Assembly (NCBI GenBank): GCA_032433765.1
Contig: JAVIAB010000159.1
Span: 1,550,001 to 1,614,000, forward strand
Source: Megaustenia siamemsis
Lineage: Eukaryota; Mollusca; Gastropoda; Stylommatophora; Ariophantidae
Direction: 5' to 3'
Length of the DNA stretch: 64,000 nucleotides
In this document: piece by piece, positions 45,440 to 58,718 of the stretch
Numbering within the stretch: the first letter of the stretch is position 1
Layout of the letters: each line of letters starts with the position of its first letter
The notes under the pieces: generated by a model
Database searches by the model: none
Seen by the model: only the letters and a program-made list of their open reading frames with translations
What the model was told of the DNA's origin: nothing
Made by a program: the position numbers and the translations under genes

Positions 45440-45790
45440 TTGTTGTAGACATTGATCTAAGAGAAACACTCACCAATCTCTATCAGAAATGCAACTGATC
45501 TGTTGTTCTGTAGATCCCATCTCACTGCAATATCCCTGGAAATGATGAGCTTGACAATTTGGCAAAAAAAGGTGTCAAATTACACCATCCAAACACAAGT
45601 ACAACTTAAGAAGAGTCAGATAGTGCTGTCAGGTACACATTTATAAACATGCAATTCAGATCATCAGCTTTATCAGAAAAACGACATCTGCTGCCAGCTG
45701 AACAGAAAAGAACAAGTAACAATATTTTGTCTTTGAACAGACCACAACAGATTCATGGACCACCATTTTGACACACTGAGTATAGGAATC
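45440..45790 (+). pseudogene. Ingi-like LINE C-terminal region (RNase H end)
   Basis: Plus-strand pieces read IPSHCNIPGNDELDNLAKKG (RNase H end, matching IPSHCNLHGNERSDKLAKEG at 37910), then TDHNRFMDHHFDTLSIG (matching TGHNRMRNHMFTKFKIG near 38140), directly followed by NECDCGTDKMMSKHLLQSCP. Frame breaks lie between these pieces. It leads without interruption into the 66-bp satellite, whose first unit is this LINE's Cys-His module. Confidence 0.75.
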
Positions 45791-48700
45791 ACCAATGAAT
45801 GTGACTGTGGCACAGACAAAATGATGTCTAAACATCTGCTACAATCATGCCCAACATGTGATGAATGTGACTGTGGCACAGACAAAATGATGTCTAAACA
45901 TCTGCAACAATCATGCCCAACATGTGATGAATGTGGCTGTGGCACAGACAAAATGATGTCTAAACTTCTGCAACAATCATGCCCAACATGTGATGAATGT
46001 GGCTGTGGCACAGACAAAATGATGTCTAAACTTCTGCAACAATCATGCCCAACATGTGATGAATGTGACTGTGGCACAGACAAAATGATGTCTAAACATC
46101 TGCTACAATCATGCCCAACATGTGATGAATGTGACTGTGGCACAGACAAAATGATGTCTAAACATCTGCTACAATCATGCCCAACATGTGATGAATGTGA
46201 CTGTGGCACAGACAAAATGATGTCTAAACATCTGCAACAATCATGCCCAACATGTGATGAATGTGGCTGTGGCACAGACAAAATGATGTCTAAACTTCTG
46301 CAACAATCATGCCCAACATGTGATGAATGTGGCTGTGGCACAGACAAAATGATGTCTAAACTTCTGCAACAATCATGCCCAACATGTGATGAATGTGACT
46401 GTGGCACAGACAAAATGATGTCTAAACATCTGCTACAATCATGCCCAACATGTGATGAATGTGACTGTGGCACAGACAAAATGATGTCTAAACATCTGAT
46501 ACAATCATGCCCAACATGTGATGAATGTGACTGTGGTACAGACAAAATGATGTCTAAACATCTGCTACAATCAAACCCAACATGTGATGAATGTGACTGT
46601 GGCACAGACAAAATGATGTCTAAACATCTGCTACAATCAAACCCAACATGTGATAAATGTGACTGTGAATAGACAAAATAACTGCTGACCATCTGCTACA
46701 ATCATGCCCAACATGTGATAAATGTGACTGTGAATAGACAAAATAACTGCTGACCATCTGCTACAATCATGCCCAACATGTGATGAATGTGACTGTGAAT
46801 AGACAAAATAACTGCTGATCATTTGCTACAATCAAACCCTACATATGATAAATGTGACTTGTGGCACTTCCAAAATAAGAGCTGAACATCTACTACATTC
46901 ATACCCAACATGTGATGAATGTGACTGTGGTACAGACAAAATAAGAGCTGAACATCTACTACATTCATACCCAACATGTGATGAATGTGACTGTGGCACA
47001 GACAAAATAAGAGATGAACATCTACTACATTCATACCCAACATGTGATGAATGTGACTGTGGTACAGACAAAATAAGAGCTGAACATCTACTACATTCAT
47101 ACCCTACATTAAATGAATGTGACTGTGGTACAGACAAAATAAGAGCTGAACATCTACTACATTCATACCCAACATGTGATGAATGTAACTGTGGTACAGA
47201 CAAAATAAGAGATGAACATCTACTACATTCATACCCAACATGTGATGAATGTGACTGTGGTACAGACAAAATAAGAGCTGAACATCTACTACATTCATAC
47301 CCAACATGTGATGAATGTGACTGTGGTACAGACAAAATAAGAGATGAACATCTACTACATTCATACCCAACATGTGATGAATGTAACTGTGGTACAGACA
47401 AAATAAGAGCTGAACATCTACTACATTCATACCCAACATGTGATGAATGTGACTGTGGTACAGACAAAATAAGAGCTGAACATCTACTACATTCATACCC
47501 AACATGTGATGAATGTGACTGTGGTACAGACAAAATAAGAGATGAACATCTACTACATTCATACCCAACATGTGATGAATGTGACTGTGGTACAGACAAA
47601 ATAAGAGCTGAACATCTACTACATTCATACCCAACATTAAATGAATGTGACTGTGGTACAGACAAAATAAGAGCTGAACATCTACTACATTCATACCCAA
47701 CATGTGATGAATGTAACTGTGGTACAGACAAAATAAGAGATGAACATCTACTACATTCATACCCAACATGTGATGAATGTGACTGTAGTACAGACAAAAT
47801 AAGAGATGAACATCTACTACATTCATACCCAACATGTGATGAATGTGACTGTGGTACAGACAAAATAAGAGATGAACATCTACTACATTCATACCCAACA
47901 TGTGATGAATGTGACTTGTGGCACTTCCAAAATAAGAGCTGAACATCTACTACATTCATACCCAACATGTGATGAATGTGACTTGTGGCACTTCCAAAAT
48001 AAGAGCTGAACATCTACTACATTCATACCCAACATGTGATGAATGTGACTGTGGTACAGACAAAATAAGAGCTGAACATCTACTACATTCATACCCAACA
48101 TGTGATGAATGTGACTGTGGTACAGACAAAATAAGAGCTGAACATCTACTACATTCATACCCAACATTAAATGAATGTGACTGTGGTACAGACAAAATAA
48201 GAGCTGAACATCTACTACATTCATACCCAACATGTGATGAATGTGACTGTGGTACAGACAAAATAAGAGATGAACATCTACTACATTCATACCCAACATG
48301 TGATGAATGTGACTGTGGTACAGACAAAATAAGAGCTGAACATCTACTACATTCATACCCAACATGTGATGAATGTGACTGTGGTACAGACAAAATAAGA
48401 GCTGAACATCTACTACATTCATACCCAACATTAAATGAATGTGACTGTGGTACAGACAAAATAAGAGCTGAACATCTACTACATTCATACCCAACATGTG
48501 ATGAATGTGACTGTGGTACAGACAAAATAAGAGATGAACATCTACTACATTCATACCCAACATGTGATGAATGTGACTGTGGTACAGACAAAATAAGAGC
48601 TGAACATCTACTACATTCATACCCAACATTAAATGAATGTGACTGTGGTACAGACAAAATAAGAGATGAACATCTACTACATTCATACCCAACATGTGAT

Positions 48701-49405
48701 GAATGTGACTGTGGTACAGACAAAATAAGAGATGAACATCTACTACATTCATACCCAACATGTGATGAATGTGACTTGTGGCACTTCCAAAATAAGAGCT
48801 GAACATCTACTACATTCATACCCAACATGTGATGAATGTGACTTGTGGCACTTCCAAAATAAGAGCTGAACATCTACTACATTCATACCCAACATTAAAT
48901 GAATGTGACTGTGGTACAGACAAAATAAGAGCTGAACATCTACTACATTCATACCCAACATGTGATGAATGTGACTGTGGTACAGACAAAATAAGAGCTG
49001 AACATCTACTACATTCATACCCAACATGTGATGAATGTGACTGTGGTACAGACAAAATAAGAGCTGAACATCTACTACATTCATACCCAACATGTGATGA
49101 ATGTGACTGTGGTACAGATAAAATAAGAGCTGAACATCTACTACATTCATACCCAACATGTGATGAATGTGACTGTGGTACAGACAAAATAAGAGCTGAA
49201 CATCTACTACATTCATACCCAACATGTGATGAATGTGACTTGTGGCACTTCCAAAATAAGAGCTGAACATCTACTACAATCATACCCAACATGTGATGAA
49301 TGTGACTGTGGTACAGACAAAATAAGAGCTGAACATCTACTACATTCATACCCAACATGTGATGAATGTGACTTGTGGCACTTCCAAAATAAGAGCTGAA
49401 CATCT
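45790..49405. repeat. 66-bp satellite derived from a LINE Cys-His module (~54 units)
   Basis: Three blocks. 45790-46650 has 13 units translating to DECDCGTDKMMSKHLLQSCP-type repeats. 46650-46840 has three shortened units with GTGAATAGACAAAATAACTG. 46840-49405 has about 38 units of the type CDCGTDKIRAEHLLHSYPTC, with scattered 67-bp units carrying TTGTGGCACTTCCA. Variants (GCTGAACA/GATGAACA, ACATTAAATG/ACATGTGATG) recur in a higher-order pattern. The 66-bp period keeps all frames open, giving long false ORFs on both strands (up to 393 residues). If the zinc-finger gene model holds, the array is intronic, ending about 135 bp before the exon at 49541. Confidence 0.95.
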
Positions 49406-49540
49406 ACGTCCATTAACATTGCCAGGTCCTTTACCATTAATGTCTGCCTGATTTACCCAGCTGTATATGTTTATGTGCTCCCATAATTCTATTTTATTTT
49501 ACTTGTGATGTGTTCTAAATGTACAAAATAATATTTCCAG

Positions 49541-49658
49541 GGTCAGACAGTAAAGACCGAAGCAAACAGAGAGGAAGAAAGTGATGTGTCCACTGTTATT
49601 AAGATGGAACAGACTAATTCTCCATCTCTTTCTTGTCCTGACAATGACAGTTTTCTAT
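49541..49658 (+). CDS. Zinc-finger cassette A, exon 1
   Basis: A 118-nt exon with acceptor ATATTTCCAG and donor GTAAGT, entering in phase 0 and leaving in phase 1. It codes for GQTVKTEANREEESDVSTVI, then KMEQTNSPSLSCPDNDSFL. VKTE and IKME are psi-K-x-E motifs and the peptide is acidic, as in linker regions of transcription factors. A near-identical exon is at 52281-52398. Conservation of both splice sites and the frame between the two copies supports it as real. Confidence 0.75.
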
Positions 49659-49809
49659 GTAAGTTTTATCTGACAACTTGAGTATGTCTGTTTTTACTTG
49701 GTCAGTTCATGTTGACAATTATTTCACACTTTGTATCTCATTTCACATTGCCATCTTTGTCAGTCTGTATGTTAAAACCACTCCTTTGATAATCCATTTC
49801 TTTGTTCAG

Positions 49810-49886
49810 ATTGTGAGAAATATCAGCAGAAATTTGAAGGAAGTTGTCCTGAGCATGGACCTTTTGTCTATATGGATAATGCTGAG
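49810..49886 (+). CDS. Zinc-finger cassette A, exon 2 (PRDM-type knuckle, degenerate)
   Basis: A 77-nt exon, acceptor CTTTGTTCAG, donor GTAAAG, phase 1 in and 0 out. It codes for YCEKYQQKFEGSCPEHGPFV and MDNAE. The spacing equals the C-x2-C-x7-C-x2-H zinc knuckle that precedes the SET domain in PRDM9/PRDM11-type proteins. The second Cys is Tyr here (TGT to TAT), so the knuckle should not bind zinc normally. Cassette B keeps all four ligands. No SET domain follows. Confidence 0.75.
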
Positions 49887-50131
49887 GTAAAGTACACAAT
49901 TACAGCTAACAACACTTGTAGTCATCTATTAAGATATTGATGTTACTATTTGCACACACAACAGGGTCAGTCACTCATTTAGATTGTCAAATACAAATGT
50001 TATAGTTTTATTCCCACAATTCAAAGCTTCAAAATAAACAAAGACAATATTTTAGACTATAAGAGTTACATCCCACTTCAACATTTAAATTGGTGATTTA
50101 TTTTTATATTTTAATCTCTGCTTCTTCTCAG

Positions 50132-51277
50132 GCAGGTCAAGGTGATGACTACAGTCAAGATACTAATCTCCAGGTGGTAAATGACAGTAATCCTAGACAA
50201 GTGATAGGGAAAGAGAAGGTGTTTCAGTGTCAAGTTTATTTGACTGGTTGTGATGATTATCAAGGTACAGAGTTTCGAACATGCAAGAGAAAACGTACAG
50301 GAAAGAAGTCTTACAAATGTGATGTGTGTGGTGTAAGTTTTACTAAACATTGCACTCTAATAAGACACAAGAGAAAACATACAGGAGAGAAGCCTTACAA
50401 ATGTGATGTGTGTGGTGTAAGTTTTACTCAAAGTAGCAATTTAAAGATACACAAGAGAACACATACAGGAGAGAAGCCTTACAAATGTGATGTCTGTGGC
50501 ATAAGTTTTACAGAAACTGGCCATCTAAAGACACACAAGTGAACACATACAGGAGAGAAGCCTTACAAATGCGATGTGTGTAGTGTATGCTTTACTCGAA
50601 ATTGGAGTCTAACAGTGCACAAGAGAAAACATACAGGAGAAAAACCTTACGAATGTGATGTTTGCGATGAAAGTTTTGCTCATTCTGGCGATCTAATTAT
50701 ACACAAGAGAAAACATACAGGAGAAAAACCTTACAAATGTGATGTTTGCGATGAAAGTTTTGCTCACGCTGGCAATCTAATTATACACAAGAGAAAACAT
50801 ACAGGAGAAAAACCTTACAAATGTGATGTTTGCGATGAAAGTTTTGCTCACGCTGGCAATCTAATTATACACAAGAGAAAACATACAGGAGAGAATCCTT
50901 ACAAATGTGAAGTGTGTGGTGTAAGTTTTGCTCAAAGTGTACGTCTAATTGTGCACAAGAGAACACATACAGGAGAGAAGCCTTACAAATGCAATGTGTG
51001 TGGTGTATGCTTTACTCAAAATTGGAGTCTAACAGTGCACAAGAGACAACATACAGGAGAAAAACCTTACAAATGTGATGTTTGCAATGAAAGTTTTACT
51101 CACGCTGGCAATCTAATTATACACAAGAGAAAACATACTGGAGAGAAGCCTTACAAATGTGAAGTGTGTGGTGTAAGTTTTATTCGCAGTGCCAGTTTAC
51201 ATTGTCATAAGAGAAAACATACAGGAGAGATGCCTTACAAATGTGAAGTGTGTGATGTAAGTTTCACTAACACGTGA
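50132..51277 (+). pseudogene. Zinc-finger cassette A, terminal exon with ~11 C2H2 fingers and one stop
   Basis: The exon opens after TTCTTCTCAG in phase 0 with [16 protein letters not shown]. After a degenerate first finger come eleven C2H2 fingers of form [23 protein letters not shown] joined by TGEKP linkers; a partial twelfth runs into the stop at 51277. Nuclear sequence-specific DNA binding is the family role. One in-frame TGA at 50540-50542 (HK-stop-THTGEKP) replaces the AGA found in every other linker and cuts the protein after three fingers. Recognition helices vary (KHCTLIR, QSSNLKI, RNWSLTV, HAGNLII and others). Either a recent pseudogene, or a short three-finger product is made. Confidence 0.85.
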
Positions 51278-51790
51278 CAAATAATTAATCTACAGGAAAA
51301 AATATACATTCAAATGTGATGTATGAAGTGCATGTTTAAGTCAATACAACGATCTCATACAAGACAAATGAGAAAAGCCTCACAAACATGACTTATATGT
51401 TGCAAGTTTTGCTCCCAGTAACACTCTAACAGAACACAAAAGGACACATACAAGAGATTATTCTTTCAAATGTGATCTGTGGCGTTAGTACTTTTTGTTT
51501 TGGAGATGATGCCTAAATAAAAAAATAATAGAATACAAACAGGAGAGAAGGCCTGTAAATGGGATGTGTGTGAGGCATGATCAGAGTGACATCCTAATAA
51601 TCCACAAGAGAATACAAATGAGAGAAACCCTTTCAATGTGATGTGAGCAGTACATGTTTAGAGCATGCCTGGAATAAATCTAAATGTACACAAGAGAACC
51701 CATGCAAGAGTTCACTAGATTTCCACAAAACATTTCATCCAGGACACAAGCCTAATTAATGTGATATGTGTGGTGAAGTATTGAACTATT
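51278..51790 (+). pseudogene. Decayed zinc-finger continuation
   Basis: Remains of further fingers in shifting frames (TTCAAATGTGATG, AAAGGACACATACAAGAGA, CACAAGAGAACCCATGCAAG), so the ancestral array was longer. The corresponding stretch is mostly missing from cassette B. Confidence 0.75.
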
Positions 51791-51964
51791 ATCTTTAAAC
51801 ATACAAAAGTAGACTCACAGGAGAAAAGTTTTAATATTGTGTATTGAATTAGTTGCTGAAAGTGTGTCCGTTATTTGAAAACACAAGAAGCAATGAAAGA
51901 AATTTGCAAATGAATCTTTTTCTTTCAAATTGTCTGTAAATATTTATGCATATCAAACTATCAT

Positions 51965-52125
51965 TTCCCAGATGTTGAGTTGAGTTATTTGTGGGTCATC
52001 ATCATTGCACTCCCAACAAGTCCATAGATGCTCAGATCCCCTCCTCAGCAATTCATGCAGTATCCAGCGACTGACAACTCTAGTTCTGTGTTTTTTTATA
52101 AGTCTTCTTATATGTCCACTGAGAC
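51965..52125 (-). pseudogene. RNase H-LINE C-terminal scrap at the cassette junction
   Basis: The minus strand reads LIKKHRTRVVSRWILHELLR and SEHLWTCWECNDDD, the family of 38815-39285. It sits exactly at the junction of the two tandem zinc-finger units, and a longer version follows unit 2 at 55268. Confidence 0.82.
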
Positions 52126-52280
52126 AAAATAACTGCTGATCATCTATGTCCATTAGCATTGCCAGGTCCTTTACCATTAATGTCTGTCTGATTTACCCAG
52201 CTGTATATGCTTATGTGCTCTCATAATTCTATTTTATTTTACTTGTGATGTGTTCTAAATGTACAAAATAATATTTCCAG

Positions 52281-52398
52281 GGTCAGACAGTAAAGATGGA
52301 AGCAAACAGAGAGGAAGAAAGTGATGTGTCCACTGTTATTAAGATGGAACAGACTAATTCTCCATCTCTTTCTTGTCCTGACAATGATAGTTTTCTAT
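52281..52398 (+). CDS. Zinc-finger cassette B, exon 1
   Basis: Counterpart of 49541-49658, with acceptor ATATTTCCAG and donor GTAAGT conserved, phase 0 in and 1 out. It codes for GQTVKMEANREEESDVSTVI and KMEQTNSPSLSC. The only amino-acid change seen is T to M in VKTE/VKME, which keeps the psi-K-x-E pattern. Confidence 0.75.
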
Positions 52399-52550
52399 GT
52401 AAGTTTTATCTCACAACTTGAGTTATGTCTGTTTTTACTTGGTCAGTTCATGTTGACAATTATTTCACACTTTGTATCTCATTTCACACTGCCATCTTTG
52501 TCAGTCTGTATGTTAAAACCACTGCATTGATAATCCATTTCTTTGTTCAG

Positions 52551-52627
52551 ATTGTGAGAAATGTCAGCAGAAATTTGAAGGAAGTTGTCCTGAGCATGGA
52601 CCTTTTGTCGATAATAATTATGCTGAG
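52551..52627 (+). CDS. Zinc-finger cassette B, exon 2 (intact PRDM9-like zinc knuckle)
   Basis: A 77-nt exon, acceptor CTTTGTTCAG, donor GTAAAG. It codes for CEKCQQKFEGSCPEHGPFV then DNNYAE. All four ligands of the C-x2-C-x7-C-x2-H knuckle are present, with the HGP motif that follows it in PRDM9. In PRDM9 the knuckle belongs to a pre-SET segment; here the next exon goes straight to zinc fingers. Either the SET exons were lost, or this is a knuckle-plus-finger architecture. Confidence 0.75.
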
Positions 52628-52878
52628 GTAAAGTACACAATTACAGCTACCAACACTTGTAGTCATCTATTGATATTAAGATATTGATGTTACTATTTGC
52701 ACACACAACAGGGTCAGTCACTCATTTAGATTGTCACATACAAATGTTATAGTTTTATTCCCACAATTCAAAGCTTCAAAATAAACAAAGACAATATTTT
52801 AGACTATAAGAGTTACATCCCACTTCAACATTTAAATTGATGATTTATTTTTATATTTTAATCTCTGCTTCTTCTCAG

Positions 52879-55058
<2,180 letters not shown>

Positions 55059-55267
55059 TTAATGTGATATGTGTGGTGAAGTATTGAACTATTATCTTTA
55101 AACATACAAAAGTAGACTCACAGGAGAAAAGTTTTAATATTGTGTATTGAATTAGTTGCTGAAAGTGTGTCCGTTATTTGAAAACACAAGAAGCAATGAA
55201 AGAAATTTGCAAATGAATCTTTTTCTTTCAAATTGTCTGTAAATATTTATGCATATCAAACTATCAT
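55059..55267. other. 3' flank of cassette B
   Basis: Near-identical to 51765-51965 downstream of cassette A. Candidate 3' UTR. I do not see an unambiguous AATAAA here. Confidence 0.5.
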
Positions 55268-56170
55268 TTCCCAGATGTTGAGTTGAGTTATTTGTGGGTC
55301 ATCATCATTGCACTCCCAACAAGTCCATAGATGCTCAGATCCCCTCCTCAGCAATTCATGCAGTATCCAGCGACTGACAACTCTAGTTCTGTGTTTTTTT
55401 TATAAGTCTTCTTATATGTCCACTAAGTTTCTCATTTCTGACTGACCCATCTTATCACCCATCTCTTTTATCTGATGGAGTGACGTGGACTCATGGTTGT
55501 CAAAGTCCTGTCCCTATTCCAAATCTCATAGGGGATTGATGACACCCACTCAATCCATTGGTTGTATGTCTTCAACGGCATCACATATAACCAACCTGTA
55601 CTTTTATTTCCCCATACTCCCATATGCCCACTGGCATAGACAAAGGTGACTACAGATTTTTTACTTCTGCAGTGACTCTACCCATTGCCTGCATACAGAG
55701 CCCGCCTTCACTTTTCTTATTATGCTCATCGAATCACTTAATACACAGGCTTCGGTGTAACCTTGTCACTCTAAACAGATAAATGCCCTGGTAACTGCCA
55801 CCACCTCCATTGTCATGCTACTCATTATGGTTATAACGTATGCACCACTGCCTTCCTTGACTATTCTGCCTGCTGAGCATGCTCTAAATGCCCATACACT
55901 CCTTTAGTCTCATATTACAGGTCCATCTGTATAGAGGGCTACGTCTTCCTCATCGGTGTTATCCCTGATGAGAGCGTTGACCTCCACATTGACTATGGTT
56001 TAGTTCTGTTCCCCACATATCCTGTTGAATGTGATAATATACAAGAATGTGCCACTGAATGGCATAGTTACCGGTATACACTCCTCTTCAGTTTTGATAT
56101 TGGTGAGCCCACAGACACTTTTAGTGACATCTTCTGCTCAACCCGCCCATGATTTGCCTCTTTTTAGCCT
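55268..56170 (-). pseudogene. RNase H LINE fragment
   Basis: The minus strand contains, from the upstream side, a DNTDEEDVALYTDGPV-like first catalytic block (about 55930), the NERAD-like region near 55610, and the HRTRVVSRW end near 55380. It has many frame breaks. It is the most complete extent of this family here, and RT sequence of LINE type lies further upstream on the same strand at 57625-57900. Confidence 0.75.
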
Positions 56171-56345
56171 GTCACCTTTTCCTAATTAAACTCGTGGTGC
56201 AATGGATACTTATTTTCTGAACTTATCTTGAGGTATGCTCATGTCCTCCAGATCTTGATCCTGTCATCCATGGTTGGAAAGTCAAGAAGATACATCATTA
56301 CTATACAGGGAGTGTCCCTTATACACCCCAAGATAATGCATATAA

Positions 56346-57574
56346 TGTAACAGTGGAGGTTAAAATGGGTAACAATGAGGTGAGTGAGTGAGCAAAGTCA
56401 CGGGGAGAAAGTGGGAAAAGTAACTCAGATAGAATAACAGGTTTCCCGTGAATAGTGAGAGAATTCAGTTAGAAAGGGGCAGAGAATGTAAATGGATTTG
56501 TGATTGGCTGGAGGTGAAAGATATAGTCAAAGTAAAAGGTTAGATAGGGAAGATTTTACTCATGCAGACTTCCTGAGAGCAGTGTCGCTGGGAGGCGGTA
56601 GCCATTATGGCTTACCAAGCTCCATAGTGTTAATGTTAAATGTCTATGTTAGTTAGGTTCGAGCAAGGAGTTCAAGAATGAATTCAACTTTAGTTAAGAG
56701 TTGTTCTGAAGCTTTTTGTAACTTAGAGATAGTCTGGGTGACTGTAGGAGATTTACACAAGGGGCTGCCAATGTTATAGAGACCCTACCTAGATTTGGCG
56801 GTAGGCCAATGGCTCATAGAAGCAACAAGGGCTAAGAGTTCAAGAGTAGCTAGAGTGATAATAGTGCAGAAGTAAGTCTCGTGTTTAAAGTTAAGGCAGT
56901 TCTTGTGTTTAGACTGGAGATTAGATTTCAGTTACATATTAAAAGTATTCTTCAGTGTGGACAATTAGAGTGAGAGAGGCACGACTGTAATGAACCTTGC
57001 CTGCAGTACATTGCATGTGTGAGAAGCCGAGTGCAAAGTAAGTCACTGGCTTTTAACTGTTGTGTTACTTGACAAATTGTTGGATAATAAACTCAAGTCA
57101 TATTTTATGAGTGGACCTTTTGAATAGTACATTTTTGTCAGTGTTGTGGTTGATCAACGGTGTGGTGAAGAACGAACATTCAGGTCGTGGAGAAGACTGA
57201 GTCCTCAGATTTATGTAGGGAAGTTACATCGGAAAATCAGCGCAAAGTACACCATTTGAAGAGATCACGAAGGGTAGTGGAGCAAGTTCCTGGTAATTCA
57301 CGGGCTGCTGGCAGAGTCCAATTGAAAACAGTAATCAATAAACAAGAGTTCGGTCAAACAAAGTCTGACAGTGAGTATATCAGGCGGCCAGATTCGATGG
57401 GGCAGTGAGACGGCCAAGCAGAAAAGACTGCCATGGAGGCATAAAAAGAATCGAGTGAAGTACCTTCAGAACATTTTCAGCCATCAGCAGAGAAGCAGAA
57501 AATAGCCTTGTGTATCTGAATCGAAAAGGACGTAACACAAAGTACTACATTTGTATGGTTTCTGCCCTGTTACA
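56346..57574. mobile_element. Possible solo LTR (1.23 kb)
   Basis: The stretch begins TGTAACAG and ends CTGTTACA, an 8-bp terminal inverted repeat of the TG...CA type. An AATAAA lies near 57088. It sits between LINE RT (57625) and LINE RNase H (56170) on the minus strand, as if inserted. No flanking 4-6-bp duplication was found, and no second LTR is present. An alternative reading is that bases ending TAAAATGGGTAACAATGAG|GTGAGT at 56381 are an exon in the style of 42079. Confidence 0.4.
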
Positions 57575-57624
57575 ATTATTCACCTTGTAGGGCGGTGCAT
57601 GTAAGGGAGGGTTACTAAGTCCCA

Positions 57625-57900
57625 CTATAATCGACGACACAAAGCACACATTGATACAATAGCTTCATTCTGTATTTTCTCCGGCCTGTCAATTTGCATC
57701 ATACTGACAGTAAGAATTGCTAGTGCATACTCAATTGATGCAAGGACCATTCCCTCAAACAGAAAGGTAAGTAGCCTCTGCTCGATGTTGACAGCTGCCA
57801 TGACCTTCACTGCGGCTAATCCTTTGCGGGCTTTTGTTATCACATAGTCACTGAAACATGTTATATCTATAACCTCCAAGTGTGGGTGAGAATGTGCAGT
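57625..57900 (-). pseudogene. LINE RT thumb fragment
   Basis: The minus-strand frame reads ITKARKGLAAVKVMAAVNIE then FEGMVLASIEYALAIL and IDRPEKIQNEAIVSM. This is the I/jockey-type thumb region just before RNase H (compare RVRPVLEYGVTAWAMASKSQ at 37080). It fits as the upstream part of the RNase H copy at 55268-56170. Confidence 0.7.
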
Positions 57901-58149
57901 GCCCTATAAGCATGTCTTTTTAAATATACTTTTTGAAACATTTTGTTTGATTCATACTTCTGCAGCATTATTTAACAACTTCATGTTATGTGAACAATCA
58001 TGAGGCTTTATCATATTAATCAAGGGGACTGATTAGTGTACTTGTTGAGGCTTGCTTTTTACACCAAACTGCAGGTTTTGGCGCTTGTCCCCACCAGTCA
58101 AACCAGATGAAACAAAAAATTTGGGTACATGTAAAGAAGTTTCTTTACT
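57901..58149. other. Non-coding, nothing recognised
   Basis: No ORF or repeat motif identified. Confidence 0.4.
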
Positions 58150-58686
58150 TGATAGTGGATTTGATGATTTACTTTGTCTTGTTTCTTTGGACTGTTAATA
58201 TTATTATTATTAGGCACTCTCACCTTCCTGAACATTTTACAACACCAAATTCTGTTTATTGACACAATCTAATTTGAGTACATAAGACTTGGATACTTAG
58301 GTTATCTTCTTATTCTAAGTTAGACATAATGTCACATCTATTTAGTTGCGTGAACAACGGCGTAGTCACAAAATCATAAATGTACCTATTGACACAAACT
58401 CAAAAATAGATCACATCTCACAATGCTTATGAGTATATGATTTACACGTATCACTTACACACAAATGTTACACGTATCACTTACACACAAATGTTACACG
58501 TATCACTTACACACAAATGTTACACGTATCACTTACACACAAATGTTACACGTATCACTTACACACAAATGTTACACGTATCACTTACACACAAATGTTT
58601 CACAGTTTCTGTCCAGGCTATCTCTACTTGCTTTCCGAAATAATCTTATGGGTGAAGCTTTTCACATGTCTTGTATGGTTCTGGCT
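58150..58686. repeat. Dispersed repeat, paired with 30050-30480
   Basis: Shares ordered blocks with 30050-30480, interrupted here by the 26-bp array at 58440-58600. Its end (GCTTTTCACATGTCTTGTAT) also matches 38617. Confidence 0.7.
58440..58600. repeat. 26-bp tandem array (6 copies)
   Basis: Perfect units of ACACGTATCACTTACACACA plus AATGTT. Small ORFs through it are artefacts. Confidence 0.97.
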
Positions 58687-58718
58687 AGTGACAGTGTTCT
58701 TCTGAGTCTGTGTTTATA

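Noticed and set aside
45673..49437. Long open frames on both strands (up to 393 residues) across the 66-bp array
   Set aside because: A repeat period divisible by three keeps frames open on both strands at once; no start context, splice sites or conservation. I treat them as satellite artefacts, although the unit itself derives from a LINE protein module.
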